DNA of 64,000 nucleotides from Pseudevernia furfuracea (lineage: Eukaryota > Ascomycota > Lecanoromycetes > Lecanorales > Parmeliaceae), in assembly GCA_022315425.1 (NCBI GenBank), contig JAIUPT010000008.1, forward strand, positions 124,001 to 188,000. The letters run 5' to 3'. The translations under genes were made by a program, and so were the position numbers. Of the stretch, positions 10,976-22,432 are shown in pieces (position 1 is the stretch's first letter; each line of letters begins with the position of its first letter). Below the pieces are notes generated by a model. It was not told the origin of the DNA. It was given only the letters and a program-made list of their open reading frames with translations, and did not search any database.

Positions 10976-12938
10976 TCATCCCCAGATCGCATCCTTCCCC
11001 CTCCCTCCACCTCCCACAGCCGGCGGCGTCATCAGAACGTAATCCCAGCTCTCGACCCCATCAATGAAGAGCCTAAATCGCAACAGCCCTTGCTCCCCAC
11101 CCATAACCTCCTCCAGCTCCACAGCTCCAAACTTGCTATTGCCGTCCGGCGCGTACTTGATACACACCTCTTCGACATCATCCTCGCCCGGCACTTCCCA
11201 ATAGCTCCTCACAGGCAAATAGAACATACTTAGCGGGCTCGTGCTGAACTCATGCACCGTAGCGCTGAGGGGCCATTTACCGTCCTTTGGAGGTGGAAAC
11301 GCAGTGGCTGCGAATTCGTGACGGTCGCCGCTAAGGACTACGACTCCAATGCCGTCGCCGCGGAGACCGACGTCCCACATGGCTTCCAGAATGATGCGAC
11401 GCTCGTGGAGGTAATTTGCCCAGGTGTCGGCGGAGTTGAGACGCCAGTTGCGGGTGAAGGGAATTGATGAAACGACGAATTTCCATTTGACTCCCGTGGG
11501 TTCATCGCGTTTGAGGAAGGCAAGGAGGGAAGATAGCTGTGCCTCGCCGAGCATAGTTTTGCCGGGAGAGCGAGCGAGTGCTGGGTATTCGGGGGAGCGA
11601 TGGCGGCGGGTGTCCATTAGGAAGAAGGACGCTGGGCCTTGGGTGAATTGAAAATAGGAAGCGTTTGGAGGAACAGGAGGCGGGTTGGGGGACGCGTGGT
11701 AGATATTCCATGGATCTGTTGCCGCTGGATACGGATCAGCAGTTTGCTTGTCCCAGTCGTTGGCGATCTCGTGGTCGTCGATGACGTGCAGCCATGGTAG
11801 AGATTCGGAAACAGCAGGCCAGTCAGGAGACGAATACACTTGACGATACTCCCGGCGGTAAGTTTCTACATCGCTACCGAACCGGTGAGGGACATCGATG
11901 TAGATGAAATCGCCTAGAAAGAGCATGAATGATGGGTGCAGTTCCGGGATCCACTTCGCCAAATATTTCAAGCCAGGAATGGTCAGTGGATGAGAGAATG
12001 GGTTGTAGGGAAATCGCGGCTTGATGCAACTAGATGTGAGGAACGCAAATTTCCTTCTGCCGGGTACCATTTGTCCTGCAGGAGGTCCGGTGGTGAAGAA
12101 ACCAGTCTGGTTGTTTGACACGGCGTACTGGTAGCTAGTCAAAGGTCGGAGCTGCTTTATAGTGAAAGTAGTGGTGAAGTCTGTTTCATTTGACAGCCAG
12201 TAAACCTGTCCTGCAGACTTCCACGCATCGTCCACCCCTGACCCTGGTGCTCCTCTATAAGAGAAGTAGATAGGCACCTGGTCAAAGTTCGGCTCTCGAA
12301 CTAGAATCTTGGCACTGGTATCAGACACAAAGCCGACTCTTACGAAAGAGAGATCATAACTCTGGTAGAACATAGGTCCGCGATATACCACATCCACCAC
12401 CCCCAATACTAGCAAGACATTGACGCTTAGGGTGAGCAGGCTCCATATGTTGCTCTTCGGGCTAGGCAGTCCCAGCAACAGGGTTCGTAAGACATGGTGG
12501 CCATTCTCGATCCAATTCACGTGTGGATCCTTGCTTTTGTAGACCCTCCCATTGATTTTCACCTCAATCGTAGTCTCTGACTTGCTCTTCTTGCCTACTC
12601 CATTCGAACGGACTGGCTGTAGATGGCTTTTTTCATTCTCCACTATTCCAGTTTTCGCTCCAGCAGGACGTCTGTTAAGGATCGGGACGACTATGAATGA
12701 GGTGACGTAGATTAGTGCTACCGTGTAGATGATGGGAGGGAGCTGGTGTCCTGGTATCTATGGATGGCACGTTAGCTGGCGAGCAAGTGGCTGAGTATGG
12801 GTTAGGGGTAGCGACCCATCTAAAGAAGACGTAGGCAAGGACACGGATGGCTGTTGAGCTGAGGGCAGCCACGATGGCAGCGTATGATATCATTTGTGAG
12901 TTGACGGCCCGAGCTCCACGGCCGTCGAAGATGGTCAC
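10976..12938 (-). CDS. PhoD-like metallophosphatase, membrane-bound
   Basis: Exons 12938-12816 and 12757-10976 encode 634 residues with a 58-nt intron (donor GTCGCT, weak). Four N-terminal hydrophobic stretches are visible (SYAAIVAALSSTAIRVLAYV, PIIYTVALIYVTSFIVVPIL, and one near SLLTLSVNVLLVLGVVDVVY). A fibronectin-like N-domain follows, then the PhoD-type calcineurin-like fold with LFLGDFIYID, HVIDDHEIANDWD and VLSGDRHEFAAT supplying metal ligands. Family members hydrolyse phosphodiesters or monoesters. The membrane anchors place the catalytic domain in the secretory-pathway lumen or outside the cell. The substrate is not predictable from sequence. Confidence 0.9.
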
Positions 12939-13337
12939 GATATCATGACAACTGTATGATTGCAGTTGAGTGTTGACTAGGAAGATAATGATGTTGAAGT
13001 GGAAGAAAAACGATGGAAAGTATCAATGTTTTTAATAAAGTCGTCATTATTTCGCGTGTTCGAAAAAACAAATATCTACCCTACGAGAGCCTCCCATCCC
13101 GCGTTGCTTTCCTATCCTATGATATTTCTCTTACCCATCGATATTTTCCTATCCTACAATATCTTTAACATTGCGAGCTTGCCAGCTGCTACCTTGTGGC
13201 TATTCGTGCCAGATATACAACAAAATCAATATATTTGGTTGGTTCCTTTGAACATAGTTGATACTACAGACGGACTGATGTAGAACATTGTGAGTTATTG
13301 GAACCTGCGCCTTATTCCTCTGGTCTGACGTATTCAA
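12939..13337. other. AT-rich spacer
   Basis: AT-rich DNA between the PhoD-like gene start and the 3' end of the GT2 gene, containing pyrimidine-rich tracts. No gene, RNA or repeat was recognised. Confidence 0.5.
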
Positions 13338-15265
13338 TTAATTTGAGTCCCCGAGCCGAAATGAAAGCATCAACATCCACAAACCGTAGAGCAGAACTAC
13401 GTAGGAGAATTTTTGGGATGACCTAAGTCGGCGCCGACTTTTGCCTTCCCACGATGGATAGCGAGCAGAACTCAGGCTACTTTGATCGAGGAAGTTCTGC
13501 CTGCTATGCCCATCCCACGCTGCAAAGACTGCATACGATAAGGGTTTCCACCCTTGCGCGATGAGAGCAGTCCACAAAACGAACACTTGAGGCCAAGCCA
13601 AGCGAGCCAGTGTTCGCTCCACCAGTGTCTGGCTGTTCAGCTCAGCGGCGAAAGAAGACATTCGAAGTGATGCACCAATTGCCCAAAGAAGACACAAGAT
13701 GACAGAGAGGTGCGACCACGCGCCATAATTGCATATGACCGTCTTGAGCATGCGAATCCTGGATCCTGATACTCGGGCTTCAACCTCACGATTACCATCC
13801 TTTGATCCCCCTGTTGAGGTGAATTTTGATCCGGCAGGCAGGGCGAGCCCGAGGATGGCCATGAACTTGTAGGGTGCTAGGTACAGATGGCGGTGCGAAG
13901 GCCAGAACGGCGTCGTCCGGTCGATGATCATAGAAGCCAGAAACCCACTGATCCATGTTGTTAGGAGCTGCAAAGTGCTAAGTAATAAAATGTGGTGGAG
14001 TTGTTGCGGACTATTCCAATGCACGAAGGGCCGCCCTGAGACCAGGATGGCAATGACAAGCAGGGGCGAACAGGTCAAAGTGAAAACAGGACTGGTCAAA
14101 GCTAATGCTGGGACGGCATGAGCTAACCGATCGCCGGTGCCGAGATGTGCCAGTCGCGGGTCTTTAACCAGAGAGATGGACGAGAGAAGACCGCTTGTCC
14201 ATCTATTCCACTGCTTGACGTGGTCGACGAATGTATTAGGCACAAGGCCCCATTGGAGAGGCTCCCAGACATAGGCAACTTCCCACCCTTTTGCGTGGAG
14301 GAGAGCGGAAGTTGCTACGTCCTCTTGGATGTATTCGGTGGGGATGCCGCCGATGCCTTGAATAGCCTCTCGTCGCGCGACCCAGCCCGAGCCTGTACAT
14401 AAGGCATTCCTCAGCATATCTTGCAGCACGAGGGTCGTATCGCAAATATCGTCGATGCTCTGGTCAAGCGGATCACCGTTGCGGATATTGTAAAAATACT
14501 GAGGTATACTGGTCATAGCTAGATTCGGTTCTTGGAGTAGATGCGGTATCGTCGAGCGGAGCCAATGCGGCATGACAATCATATCAACGTCAAGGACGGC
14601 GCAAAAAGCGGAAGGCCCACCATCTAGCGACTCAACGTATCGAAGACCATGATTGATGTTCGCCGCTTTGGAATGCTTCGTGACGTGGGCCCCGCGAGCG
14701 GAGTAGAACAGGTTCAGATACAGCTTTCGAAGCTTGCCAATTTCGTCTTCTAGAGTCTTTGATTGACCATCGTCCAGGATAATTACCCTGAATTGACACC
14801 TTGGGTAATCAATCTCACAAGCTGCTTTGATTGTATCCACAGCTACGTCCACAGGCTCTCCACAGCAAGCGATCATGATATCTACGGACGGAACATCATC
14901 AGTCAACAAGCGAAGGAAAGGTCGTATATTTGTATGCCTCAGGGCGGCCGCAGCTAACATCCAGCTTAGCAATTCGGGTACTACAATACAAATCACGTCA
15001 TTATCCTCCTCTACAGATGTTCCAGAGTTTTCCGCTTACCTATGTTGCCTAGTTCAAGCCCCAAGAACGACCAGATGGCCATGCTGTCCCAGAACGAAAG
15101 GGAGCCATCTGTGTCAATGTTACAGAAAACGCGATAGACAAAGTAGGCGAAAGTGAGGACGAGAGAGACAAAGCTCCAATAATATATCAATCGCAGTAAT
15201 GGTAAGTGACGACCCAATCTTTCACTCCGATATAAGTCATCCAATGTTTGAATGTTATAGGTCAT
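13338..15265 (-). CDS. Cellulose-synthase-like family 2 glycosyltransferase
   Basis: Exons 15265-15040 and 14980-13338 join to 622 residues with a 59-nt intron (GTAAGC...TTGTAG). N-terminal helices are at about 25-47 and 62-90. The GT-A domain shows the processive GT2 signature: D145-D146-G, D206-V-D208, acceptor-site TGSGW and E295-D296, and Q332-W-N-R-W336. Several TM helices follow (around residues 365-480 and 520-615). The order matches CesA/BcsA-type synthases that extrude a beta-linked polysaccharide through the membrane. Length is below most plant CesA proteins and no PilZ, zinc or chitin-synthase QRRRW motif is present. It stands head-to-head with the condensation-domain gene across a 1.1 kb spacer, so the two may be co-expressed. 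The sugar nucleotide and product are unknown. Confidence 0.92.
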
Positions 15266-16382
15266 TTGAACGGCGATATTGATAGAGACTCATCATGAGC
15301 TGTCGCGCGGGGCTGGTATATATCTCGAAGCTCAGCCCATCGTGGGCACGGTAACATGATAAGCTGCACGGTGTAGTCATGGAAGAAGCTCCATACTAAC
15401 CAACATAATACGCCCTGTGCTTTAGCAGAAAAGTCTATTATCGTGACTAGGTTCTCTCGTTCAACTCTTTTGCCACTGATTTATCGCGACAGTGGGACTG
15501 TGGCTTGCAGGTGACAGGAGGTCGTCTTACACGCCAAGACATCCCCCTGCCTGGTAAATCAGCACAAGTCGATTAATCAGCACAAGTCGATTAATACTGC
15601 TCCAACTCATTTACTTTGGGAACAAGATCTCTTCAATTCAAAAAGTATCTCGAACTTAGAAACCCAAATTTACTGCGCCAGATCTTTCGTTGTGGGACTA
15701 TCCAGCATTGCCGAGTGTACGACGATTTCTGACCCGCCGAGTGTGGTTAGTGGGTCTCGTGTCCGGCTGTTCGCCTGGATGTATACAATGTGTGATAGAC
15801 GACTGCAGTTGTCATGGTGTGCGTCTTGATATTCATATATGGCAATTCGAACCTCCAAGTGCTTTTGCCCTGTATAGCCCTCTTTCAGCATGTTTCTATC
15901 TCTTCATTCAATTTCGTCTCTTTCAGAGTCACATCATTTGTCCCGTCGGCCTAATTTCCCCTTGTTGAGAAAAGCCAGCTTGGTTGGAACTTCGACGAGG
16001 TGGTGTCGTTGGCTAGCTGCATGACAGACGCAGTGATGCACTAAGAAATAGTGTTTTTGCTGCACGCACGGACATGCTCGGTCGCTCGGGCAATATATAA
16101 ACTTTTGCAAAATGGAATTATGACATTCAGATCTAGAGTCTGATAAGGCTAGAGCACCATTTATATCTTTTATACTCCGTACAGATCTGACAGATCTGAA
16201 TCACTGTTAGTGTCATAATAAGTGTTAATTTAATCTAAGAAAAGGTCCGCAGAAGCAGGTTGAGTCTAGACCATGCTATGCGGTCTTCTTCATAGCACTC
16301 GTGGATAGCCTAAATGCTTTTAAGCACATGGGCCCTCTTCACCTTGCAGGACCTTGCAGAAATCCATTGCACGTAAATCACA
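15266..16382. promoter_or_regulatory. Shared divergent promoter region of the GT2 and condensation-domain genes
   Basis: A gene-free 1.1 kb between two divergent starts. Visible elements: an exact 18-bp tandem duplication at 15557-15592, a TATATAA-like stretch near 16094, and a palindromic pair CAGATCTGACAGATCTG at 16182-16198. Spacing and orientation suggest shared regulation. No binding factor can be named from sequence. Confidence 0.5.
15557..15592. repeat. 18-bp exact tandem duplication in divergent promoter
   Basis: The unit AATCAGCACAAGTCGATT occurs twice without a gap (15557-15574 and 15575-15592). Each unit begins AATC and ends GATT, so its ends are inverted. It lies about 300 bp upstream of the GT2 start, where duplicated sites often act as regulatory elements. 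Confidence 0.85.
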
Positions 16383-18011
16383 ATGGCGCAAACTGAGAAG
16401 AGCTCACTCCAATACAAGCAAAGCCAGCCCACATGGCGACCATCTGAGCTGGCAGTCTCGAAAGAAGAGGTACAAAGAGCGGCGGAGCCAAAACTCAAAA
16501 GCTTGGGATTCTCATGGGACAGCGATGTTGAGGACGTGCATCCTATCGCAGGATCGTTGATGCCGGTATTCATGAAGACGTTTCCAAATCCGCACAAGCT
16601 GGTCTATGTCACTTCGATACCCGAGCCGACCCAGCTGCTCCATTTCCTGAGAGTCTCCTTGGAGTCCTGGCCAATCTTCCGTTCTATCGCTGTCGAGCCT
16701 AATGGAAGCACACCTCTGGTGGTCATTTTGCGACCGAGTCCACATTACTTCGACCGAGCCATCTCGATCCACGGCGACGAAGTGGGTGACGAAAACGGTT
16801 TGATGGAACTTTCCACCGCCGGAAAACATGCGGCTTCGGAACTTCCTCGAGACCTGATGTTTCGCATCACCATAGCGAAAGTAGCAAAAAGTAAGACGGC
16901 GGGCTTTGTGCTCATGGCCAATCACGCAATCATAGACGCTCACACGATCATCTCGTGGTGCCATGATGTGGTATCGTTGATCGCAAAGGGGTCCATGCTG
17001 CCGAGAGTGCCCTATCGATCGTTTGCGGACATCTATCAAGCTTACAGCACATCGCTGCCTGCAAAAGCTGCAGCAGGCTTCCACAAGAAGCGTTTGCAAG
17101 GCATCGGTAGAATGAGTCATGCTCTGTGGCCCCCGGTAAGGAACGGCAACACCTTTGCCAGATACATGCCGTTGCAAATCTTTCTGACCCACCTGAGGCC
17201 AATGCTGCAGTTGACGAGGACTCCTTCGACCGGCAAGACGGCGAGAGAGGCGGTCGAAGGTGGCGGGTCCTGCAACGCTCAATACACCCACACCAGTCAC
17301 TTCCCCGACCTCCCGAGCCTTCACAGCAAGCACGGGATCCGTATTTCGACCATTTTCAAGACCGCCGTCAGTCTCTACAACACCCAAAAGACGGGCGCTA
17401 GCCATGCAATATTCGGAATGCTTCTTTCGGGGCGAGATTGGCCCTTTCTCGACCAGTCTCTGGCGGCGTTCTTGCCAAGCGCGTGGAACATTGCGGGGCC
17501 GACGCTCACGAGCGTACTGGAATTCGTGAAGATAGACCGGGAGGAGACGGTCGAGCAGCTGCTCCGCCGCATGGACACGGAGCAACGCCAACTCAACCGC
17601 TACCAACACGTCCCGTCCGGGTTCGACGACCAGCTGAGTCCCAAAGATCGGGCGGTCTGGCTCCTCGGACACCGGCAGTTCTTCAACTGGCAGCCGAACC
17701 AGACCGGAGCTCAGAAAACCGGTCCGGCCGACGCGATCATGAGACTGATCCTCGACCGCGACTTCAAGGTGGATCAAAAACACGACACCTTCGTCTGGGA
17801 ATGCGGTCTCAACGATGAACAGAACGTGAGGGTGCGGGTCTTGTATAGTCCCTCCAGCTTCTCCGAGAAAGACGTCGTCGCGATCGTCCAGGAGATGTTG
17901 GAGATCGCGAAATGGCTCTGCAACGTCCGCAACTGGGCGGCGAAGGTACAAGAGGGTCGGAAAAGACGCGTCGTAGAGGTAGTGGATGGCCAAAAACCCC
18001 TGGACGCGTGA
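16383..18011 (+). CDS. Free-standing NRPS-type condensation-domain protein (predicted acyl/aminoacyl transferase)
   Basis: A single-exon ORF of 542 residues spanning one condensation-domain fold of the chloramphenicol-acetyltransferase superfamily. The core HHxxxDG motif appears as N-H181-A-I-I-D185-A: the second, catalytic His and the Asp are kept while the first His and the Gly are changed. Other landmarks are EDVHPIAG near residue 50 (compare EDxYPcSPLQ), a FGMLLSGRD block (compare VVSGR) and the latch-side motif LLRRMDTEQRQLNRYQH. No adenylation, carrier or thioesterase domain is attached or nearby, so it cannot be a complete NRPS. It resembles stand-alone C domains or related alcohol acyltransferases that ester- or amide-link an activated acyl group to a small molecule or sugar. 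Its divergent GT2 partner makes an acylated glycan or glycolipid an attractive but unproven product. Confidence 0.8.
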   Translation: MAQTEKSSLQYKQSQPTWRPSELAVSKEEVQRAAEPKLKSLGFSWDSDVEDVHPIAGSLMPVFMKTFPNPHKLVYVTSIPEPTQLLHFLRVSLESWPIFRSIAVEPNGSTPLVVILRPSPHYFDRAISIHGDEVGDENGLMELSTAGKHAASELPRDLMFRITIAKVAKSKTAGFVLMANHAIIDAHTIISWCHDVVSLIAKGSMLPRVPYRSFADIYQAYSTSLPAKAAAGFHKKRLQGIGRMSHALWPPVRNGNTFARYMPLQIFLTHLRPMLQLTRTPSTGKTAREAVEGGGSCNAQYTHTSHFPDLPSLHSKHGIRISTIFKTAVSLYNTQKTGASHAIFGMLLSGRDWPFLDQSLAAFLPSAWNIAGPTLTSVLEFVKIDREETVEQLLRRMDTEQRQLNRYQHVPSGFDDQLSPKDRAVWLLGHRQFFNWQPNQTGAQKTGPADAIMRLILDRDFKVDQKHDTFVWECGLNDEQNVRVRVLYSPSSFSEKDVVAIVQEMLEIAKWLCNVRNWAAKVQEGRKRRVVEVVDGQKPLDA

Positions 18012-18584
18012 CAAAAAAAAACAAAGGGGTGAAAGTTTTCAATCTGGTTTCAACTCCACATTGAACCGAGCACGTACAGCCTTTTTGTGGCTTCGTCCCA
18101 ATCAATCTCCCCCCAAATCGCTGTAGATGTGGAGAGCTTGACTCTATTCATCACAGGGTCCCATTCACGCATCTTCTCTCGACCTGCAATGGCCCTTTGT
18201 GCTCAGACGTTCCACCATCCGCGCGGAACATGTTTACCACACAGCGGAACCGTCAACCGTGACCGTAGATAATCTCTATAAAGGCTCGTACTACGTATAT
18301 ACCAACCACCTCTTAATATATGAAGACCCTTTCAAGTTCGATTAGTCTCTACCCGAACGTGTACTCGATTGGATATAAACCTCAAAAAAGATAGTACCAA
18401 CATATCAGAACTGTGTGCACGAATCACATTCTTCTTATTCTCGCAGGCTACCTAAAACCGTGAGAATGGGAAGATTGGTAGCCAGACACAGAATGTATAT
18501 CGCGCCTCTAATGATGCGTTGAGAGGTATCAGCTTGAGAAGCCACCACCACGACGAAAGCGCTCTTCCCCAAATACCCACGCTG
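18012..18584. other. Convergent spacer between condensation-domain gene and CysRS
   Basis: Two 3' ends face each other here. No ORF or repeat of note; it presumably contains both 3' UTRs. Confidence 0.5.
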
Positions 18585-21500
18585 CTACTTCTTTTGCGCC
18601 TCCTTCCATGCCTCATGCAACTTCTTCTGCCTCTCCCAGTCCTTCTGCAGCTTCTTCCTTCTACTCTTCGTTACCTCCTCTCCCTCTTTATCCTTCGTTG
18701 GCAGCCCATCATCATCCCAGGCGCTAAACTCCGGCGATCGGAACATCTCCTTATGACTCAAGCGGCCCTTCTCAGCCTTCACAGCTGCCTCCTTCTCCCG
18801 CTTCTCCTTGTCCTCCTGTCTCTTCCGCTCTCGTGCTTGCTCTTGCTCTTTCGTCGCTCGTAGCTCCCTAGTGACCGGCCTGATCAAGGCTGGCTTGTTG
18901 CCTTCCCGGTCTTCAAGATATACATCGTTATCCCAAAGGTCAATATTTCTAATTCGGTCGCACAAGTGGAGGACATCCTTGGAGAGATCCTTGGCGCTTT
19001 TGGTGGAGTCCAGATGCTCCAAGTCTCGATTAATGTTTTTAAGAACTTCCACAAAAGTTGTGCGCGTCCTCATTTGTGCCTCTGATAATGTCTGAGAAGA
19101 AGATGGGATAGGAATTGGGGTCAAATCGTCTTTGACCACTGCGTCTGTCTTTGCTTTCCTTCTAAGAGAATCACGCCGATGCGAAAGATTAATAAGTATT
19201 GGCTTGGAACCTTCCGGTACGTCGACTCCTGACCAGCCAATCGTAGTGGTCGTCTCAGGGGTAGCGACTCCGTTAAGGCCGAACAGGTTCACCATTTCGG
19301 TCACCCATGCCGCGATACTCTTTGTCGTAGCCAGGGATATAGTCGACTGGTCCACCGTGTTGTATGCTGTGATTAGTCTGGAAATTTTGTCCATTACCGT
19401 AGGCGTATCGAAAGAATCGCAAAGCGCTTCGTAAGTCTCCTGCTTCTTTTTCTCAAGTTCGCCAGCAAGATCATGCCTGCTATCCGCGACATCGACAAAA
19501 TCGGGGTCTTCCAAAACGGATTTAGCATTGATGAAGAAGTTCTAAGCAAGGTCAGTCTGCGAAGCAATGGTCCGGGCAGAATGGCCAACATTTAGCTTCT
19601 CTTCCCACGATGAGCCCTTTTCTTTCGATCCCTCATTTATTTCGATGCCATCGCTCCAGCTATGCATCAAAAACACGATTCGCAGTCCGCGAGGAGTCCA
19701 ATCTCCGCTGTCGAGAGCTTCTCTTATGGTCGTGAAATTCTTGAGAGATTTCTGGATATTTTGGAATCAGCTTTGGCCATTGGAAAGAAGATTTTAGAAC
19801 CACTCACGCTCATCTTAGCACCACTGATCGACCTGATAGTATTCATGAGTCAACTGTGAAAGTTTCAACAGGGAGCGGTTGATCCTACAAGTGGCCCGTA
19901 TGCAAGCTGGTAGAGGTTCCAAAGTCAGCTTTACTCCTTCAATAGACAAGCCAATGGAAAGTGGTGATCACGCCACAACTACGTACAAGTATTGAACCCA
20001 TTGTTGGTGATTCTTATCGCCATGATAGAAGTATGCCTCGCTTTCTGAGTGATTTCTGAGTTAGAATTTCTTCTCGATACGAATCAGGAAGGAATGGCTT
20101 GCAGGAAGTGACTCACGCGCGATCTCGTTATCATGATGTGGAAATGAGAGGTCAATTCCACCGGAATGGATATCAATCCTATCACCTAACTTATCGACCG
20201 CCATTGCAGAGCACTCGATGTGCTACAGGTATCTTTAATGAACTTATGATGATGCGGCATCTGCCGAAAAAGATTGGCTCGGAAGTACGTACCCATCCCG
20301 GCCTGCCTTTTCCCCATGGACTGTCCCAACTCGGCTCACCAGGCTTAGACGCTTTCCACAACGCGAAGTCTCTATATTAACTTGGAATTAACATTTCTCT
20401 TGTTGGGCGGATCATTGAGTTTGAAGGTATGCTCGAGGAGCAAGACATGAGTTCTTCTAGCTTCGAGCATATCTTCAGAATCGAACAGGGGTAAAATAAA
20501 GCCAAATCAGAAATGGTTCTTACGCCGTTGATCGTTTCTCCAAAGCTGCGTCTGTTAACGAGCCCTCTCCCTCCGCTATGAGCTTGGCATCCTGCCGACT
20601 CCATGGCTCGAGTCGCTGAATGGTTTCGGAGTCAGAGTGTCTTTTTGGGATGACGTACGACAAATAGCTCAGACTTACTGCGTACGTGTTTCCAGCAGCT
20701 TCGAAAGCTTTGATATCAAAGTAGACGGAGCCTCCTAGAGAATATGCGAATTCGTTATTCTGAATCACCCGGACAAACTTTACACTAGCACATTTCGGAG
20801 TCAGCATTTCTACTCATAAATGAAATATATATGTTAAAAGTTTGGAGAGTAGAAAGAGTAGCAAACAGACGACTCAGGAAGTAGTCTCGTAGGAGGGAAA
20901 CATAACTCCAACTCCGAAAAGTCTTACATTTGAGCAGCATAGTCACTAACGCGAGTGACGATGTCTGGAGCCAAACAGTTCAGACTTTTCATGTCCTGTT
21001 CAAAGCGTTCTTCAAAATTTCTTGTTAATTCGAAAAATATGGATTTTTCGGCGACGGAAGCGCCGAACTTCTGATCAAGCCACGGCATGATGACGTCCTC
21101 AAGATCTGCGATACGCTCCTCTGATACTTCTTTTCCCTGCTCGAGGCCACCAATTGCGATTGATGCACCACGAGCGGTTTTGATGTGCATTTTGACTTTG
21201 GCTTCTCTGTCCCCTGGAAGGGTTCCTGGATCCAATGGCTGCCCTGACAGCACGGCAGAGTAGTGCTTTGCTATCTCTGGCTCAACATTGTCAGGAGATG
21301 TACCCTGCGATATTCTCGGTAGGTTCTTGGTCAGATACGCCTCTAGGGCTGCAAGTCTTGTTCCAGTAACATCTGAAGCAGCCTCTAATCGTTTTTGTTT
21401 AAAAATATCGAGCAAATGTTGTTGCCGAGCTCGTACTATGAAGATTTTGGAGTTAGATTTCCTCCTTGGGTACAGGCCGAGTGATGAGACAACCCGAAGA

Positions 21501-21989
21501 GGCATGATAAGATATGCTCCCGAAACAAGTCTTGCGCCTCAGGATGCGGTATGAGCCAGGGCAAAAATGCCTATGAAATTTACATACATATGATCTTATC
21601 GTCTACATCAGTGTAGTTCATCTGGAGTGTCACATTGAATTTGAAAAAGTCGCGTAATATTCTTCGGATAATATCCGTGGACATATAATTTCTGTAATAG
21701 GTGAGATGATTTTTGAATGAATAGAAAAAGAACAGCAATTTACCTGGCATGGCCTATATGAGCATCGGCATATCTGATTGCGTCAGAATGAGTTCTACAG
21801 TGGAAACTAGTACCTCACTCACGTTGTTGGTCCGCAATTGTACCACGAAACCTTTTTTGTCTTCCAGTCAAGGGGAACAAAAGGTACTTTGGACCTTGTA
21901 AGACTATTGTACACAACTAATCTTGGTAGATCAGCATCAGGCGCAGCCGTGGGCTGCTGCCACGGGGGCTGTCGAGAAGCGGTGGCCAT
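18585..21989 (-). CDS. CRS1: Cysteinyl-tRNA synthetase, 13 exons
   Basis: Exons: 21989-21823, 21773-21744, 21691-21588, 21435-20928, 20784-20679, 20615-20524, 20371-20293, 20222-20117, 20044-19987, 19906-19889, 19832-19808, 19751-19590, 19541-18585; 2,412 nt, 803 residues. It charges tRNA-Cys using ATP. Class Ia features: the zinc/Cys segment WYNCGPT, HIGH in AHIGHAR, WHIECSAM, GGIDLSFPHHDNE, and KMSKS, whose two halves sit in exons 11 and 12. The C-terminal region is the long Lys/Glu-rich extension typical of eukaryotic CysRS (SRRKKLQKDWERQKKLHEAW). Exons 2, 10 and 11 are only 30, 18 and 25 nt. The 18-nt exon supplies the conserved (F)LHTGH(L) between QWVQY and SISGAKMS, and skipping it breaks the homology. 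In-frame ATGs upstream (22139, 22112) could add about 50 residues free of Asp/Glu, possibly for mitochondrial import. Confidence 0.96.
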
Positions 21990-22432
21990 GAATCGGTTCA
22001 GAGACAGACTATAGGTCTGTACCGCTAAAGGCGGAGAGATCGGGTACTGTAGAAAGATATGATGATAGACTTGGGAGGGTGGTAAAGAAAAAGAGAGGAA
22101 TTTGGAGAGAAACATATGAGTTGTGAGCTGAGTCAACAAGTGACTGCAACGGTGCAGCCTGAGAAAGGACCTTCTCGGTACGGGAAGTCCCGCTCCGCAT
22201 ATATACGCTAAGCCCTACCCCACAGATGTCGAGTTCTTGTTGAAAACCATGGCAGTCAGCCCTACCTGGACTAGTGGCTTGGCACTAGTGTGACACCTAC
22301 TCTCCTGTAGATACTACCTATAGGTCTTCAGTCTAGCCAATACAGTCAATAGTACCCATATTATTCAACAGTTCTTATACATACTTAGTAATTTGTATAA
22401 TCACATCTTCAATAGCTAATGTATTTAACCTC
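21990..22432. other. Divergent spacer, CysRS and TRM61
   Basis: It contains the CysRS leader, including the possible N-terminal extension coding to 22139, and the TRM61 promoter. Near the TRM61 start there is a short AT-rich stretch (22330-22430). Confidence 0.5.

Noticed and set aside
16512..18014. 500-residue antisense ORF over the condensation-domain gene
   Set aside because: Its translation is Arg/Asp/Val-rich without domain features, and it follows from codon choice in the sense gene, which has clear C-domain motifs.
19833..19888. Coding continuation of CysRS from the CACAG at about 19859
   Set aside because: It runs into TGA; the 18-nt exon at 19906-19889 plus the acceptor before 19832 restores the conserved LHTGHLSISG.
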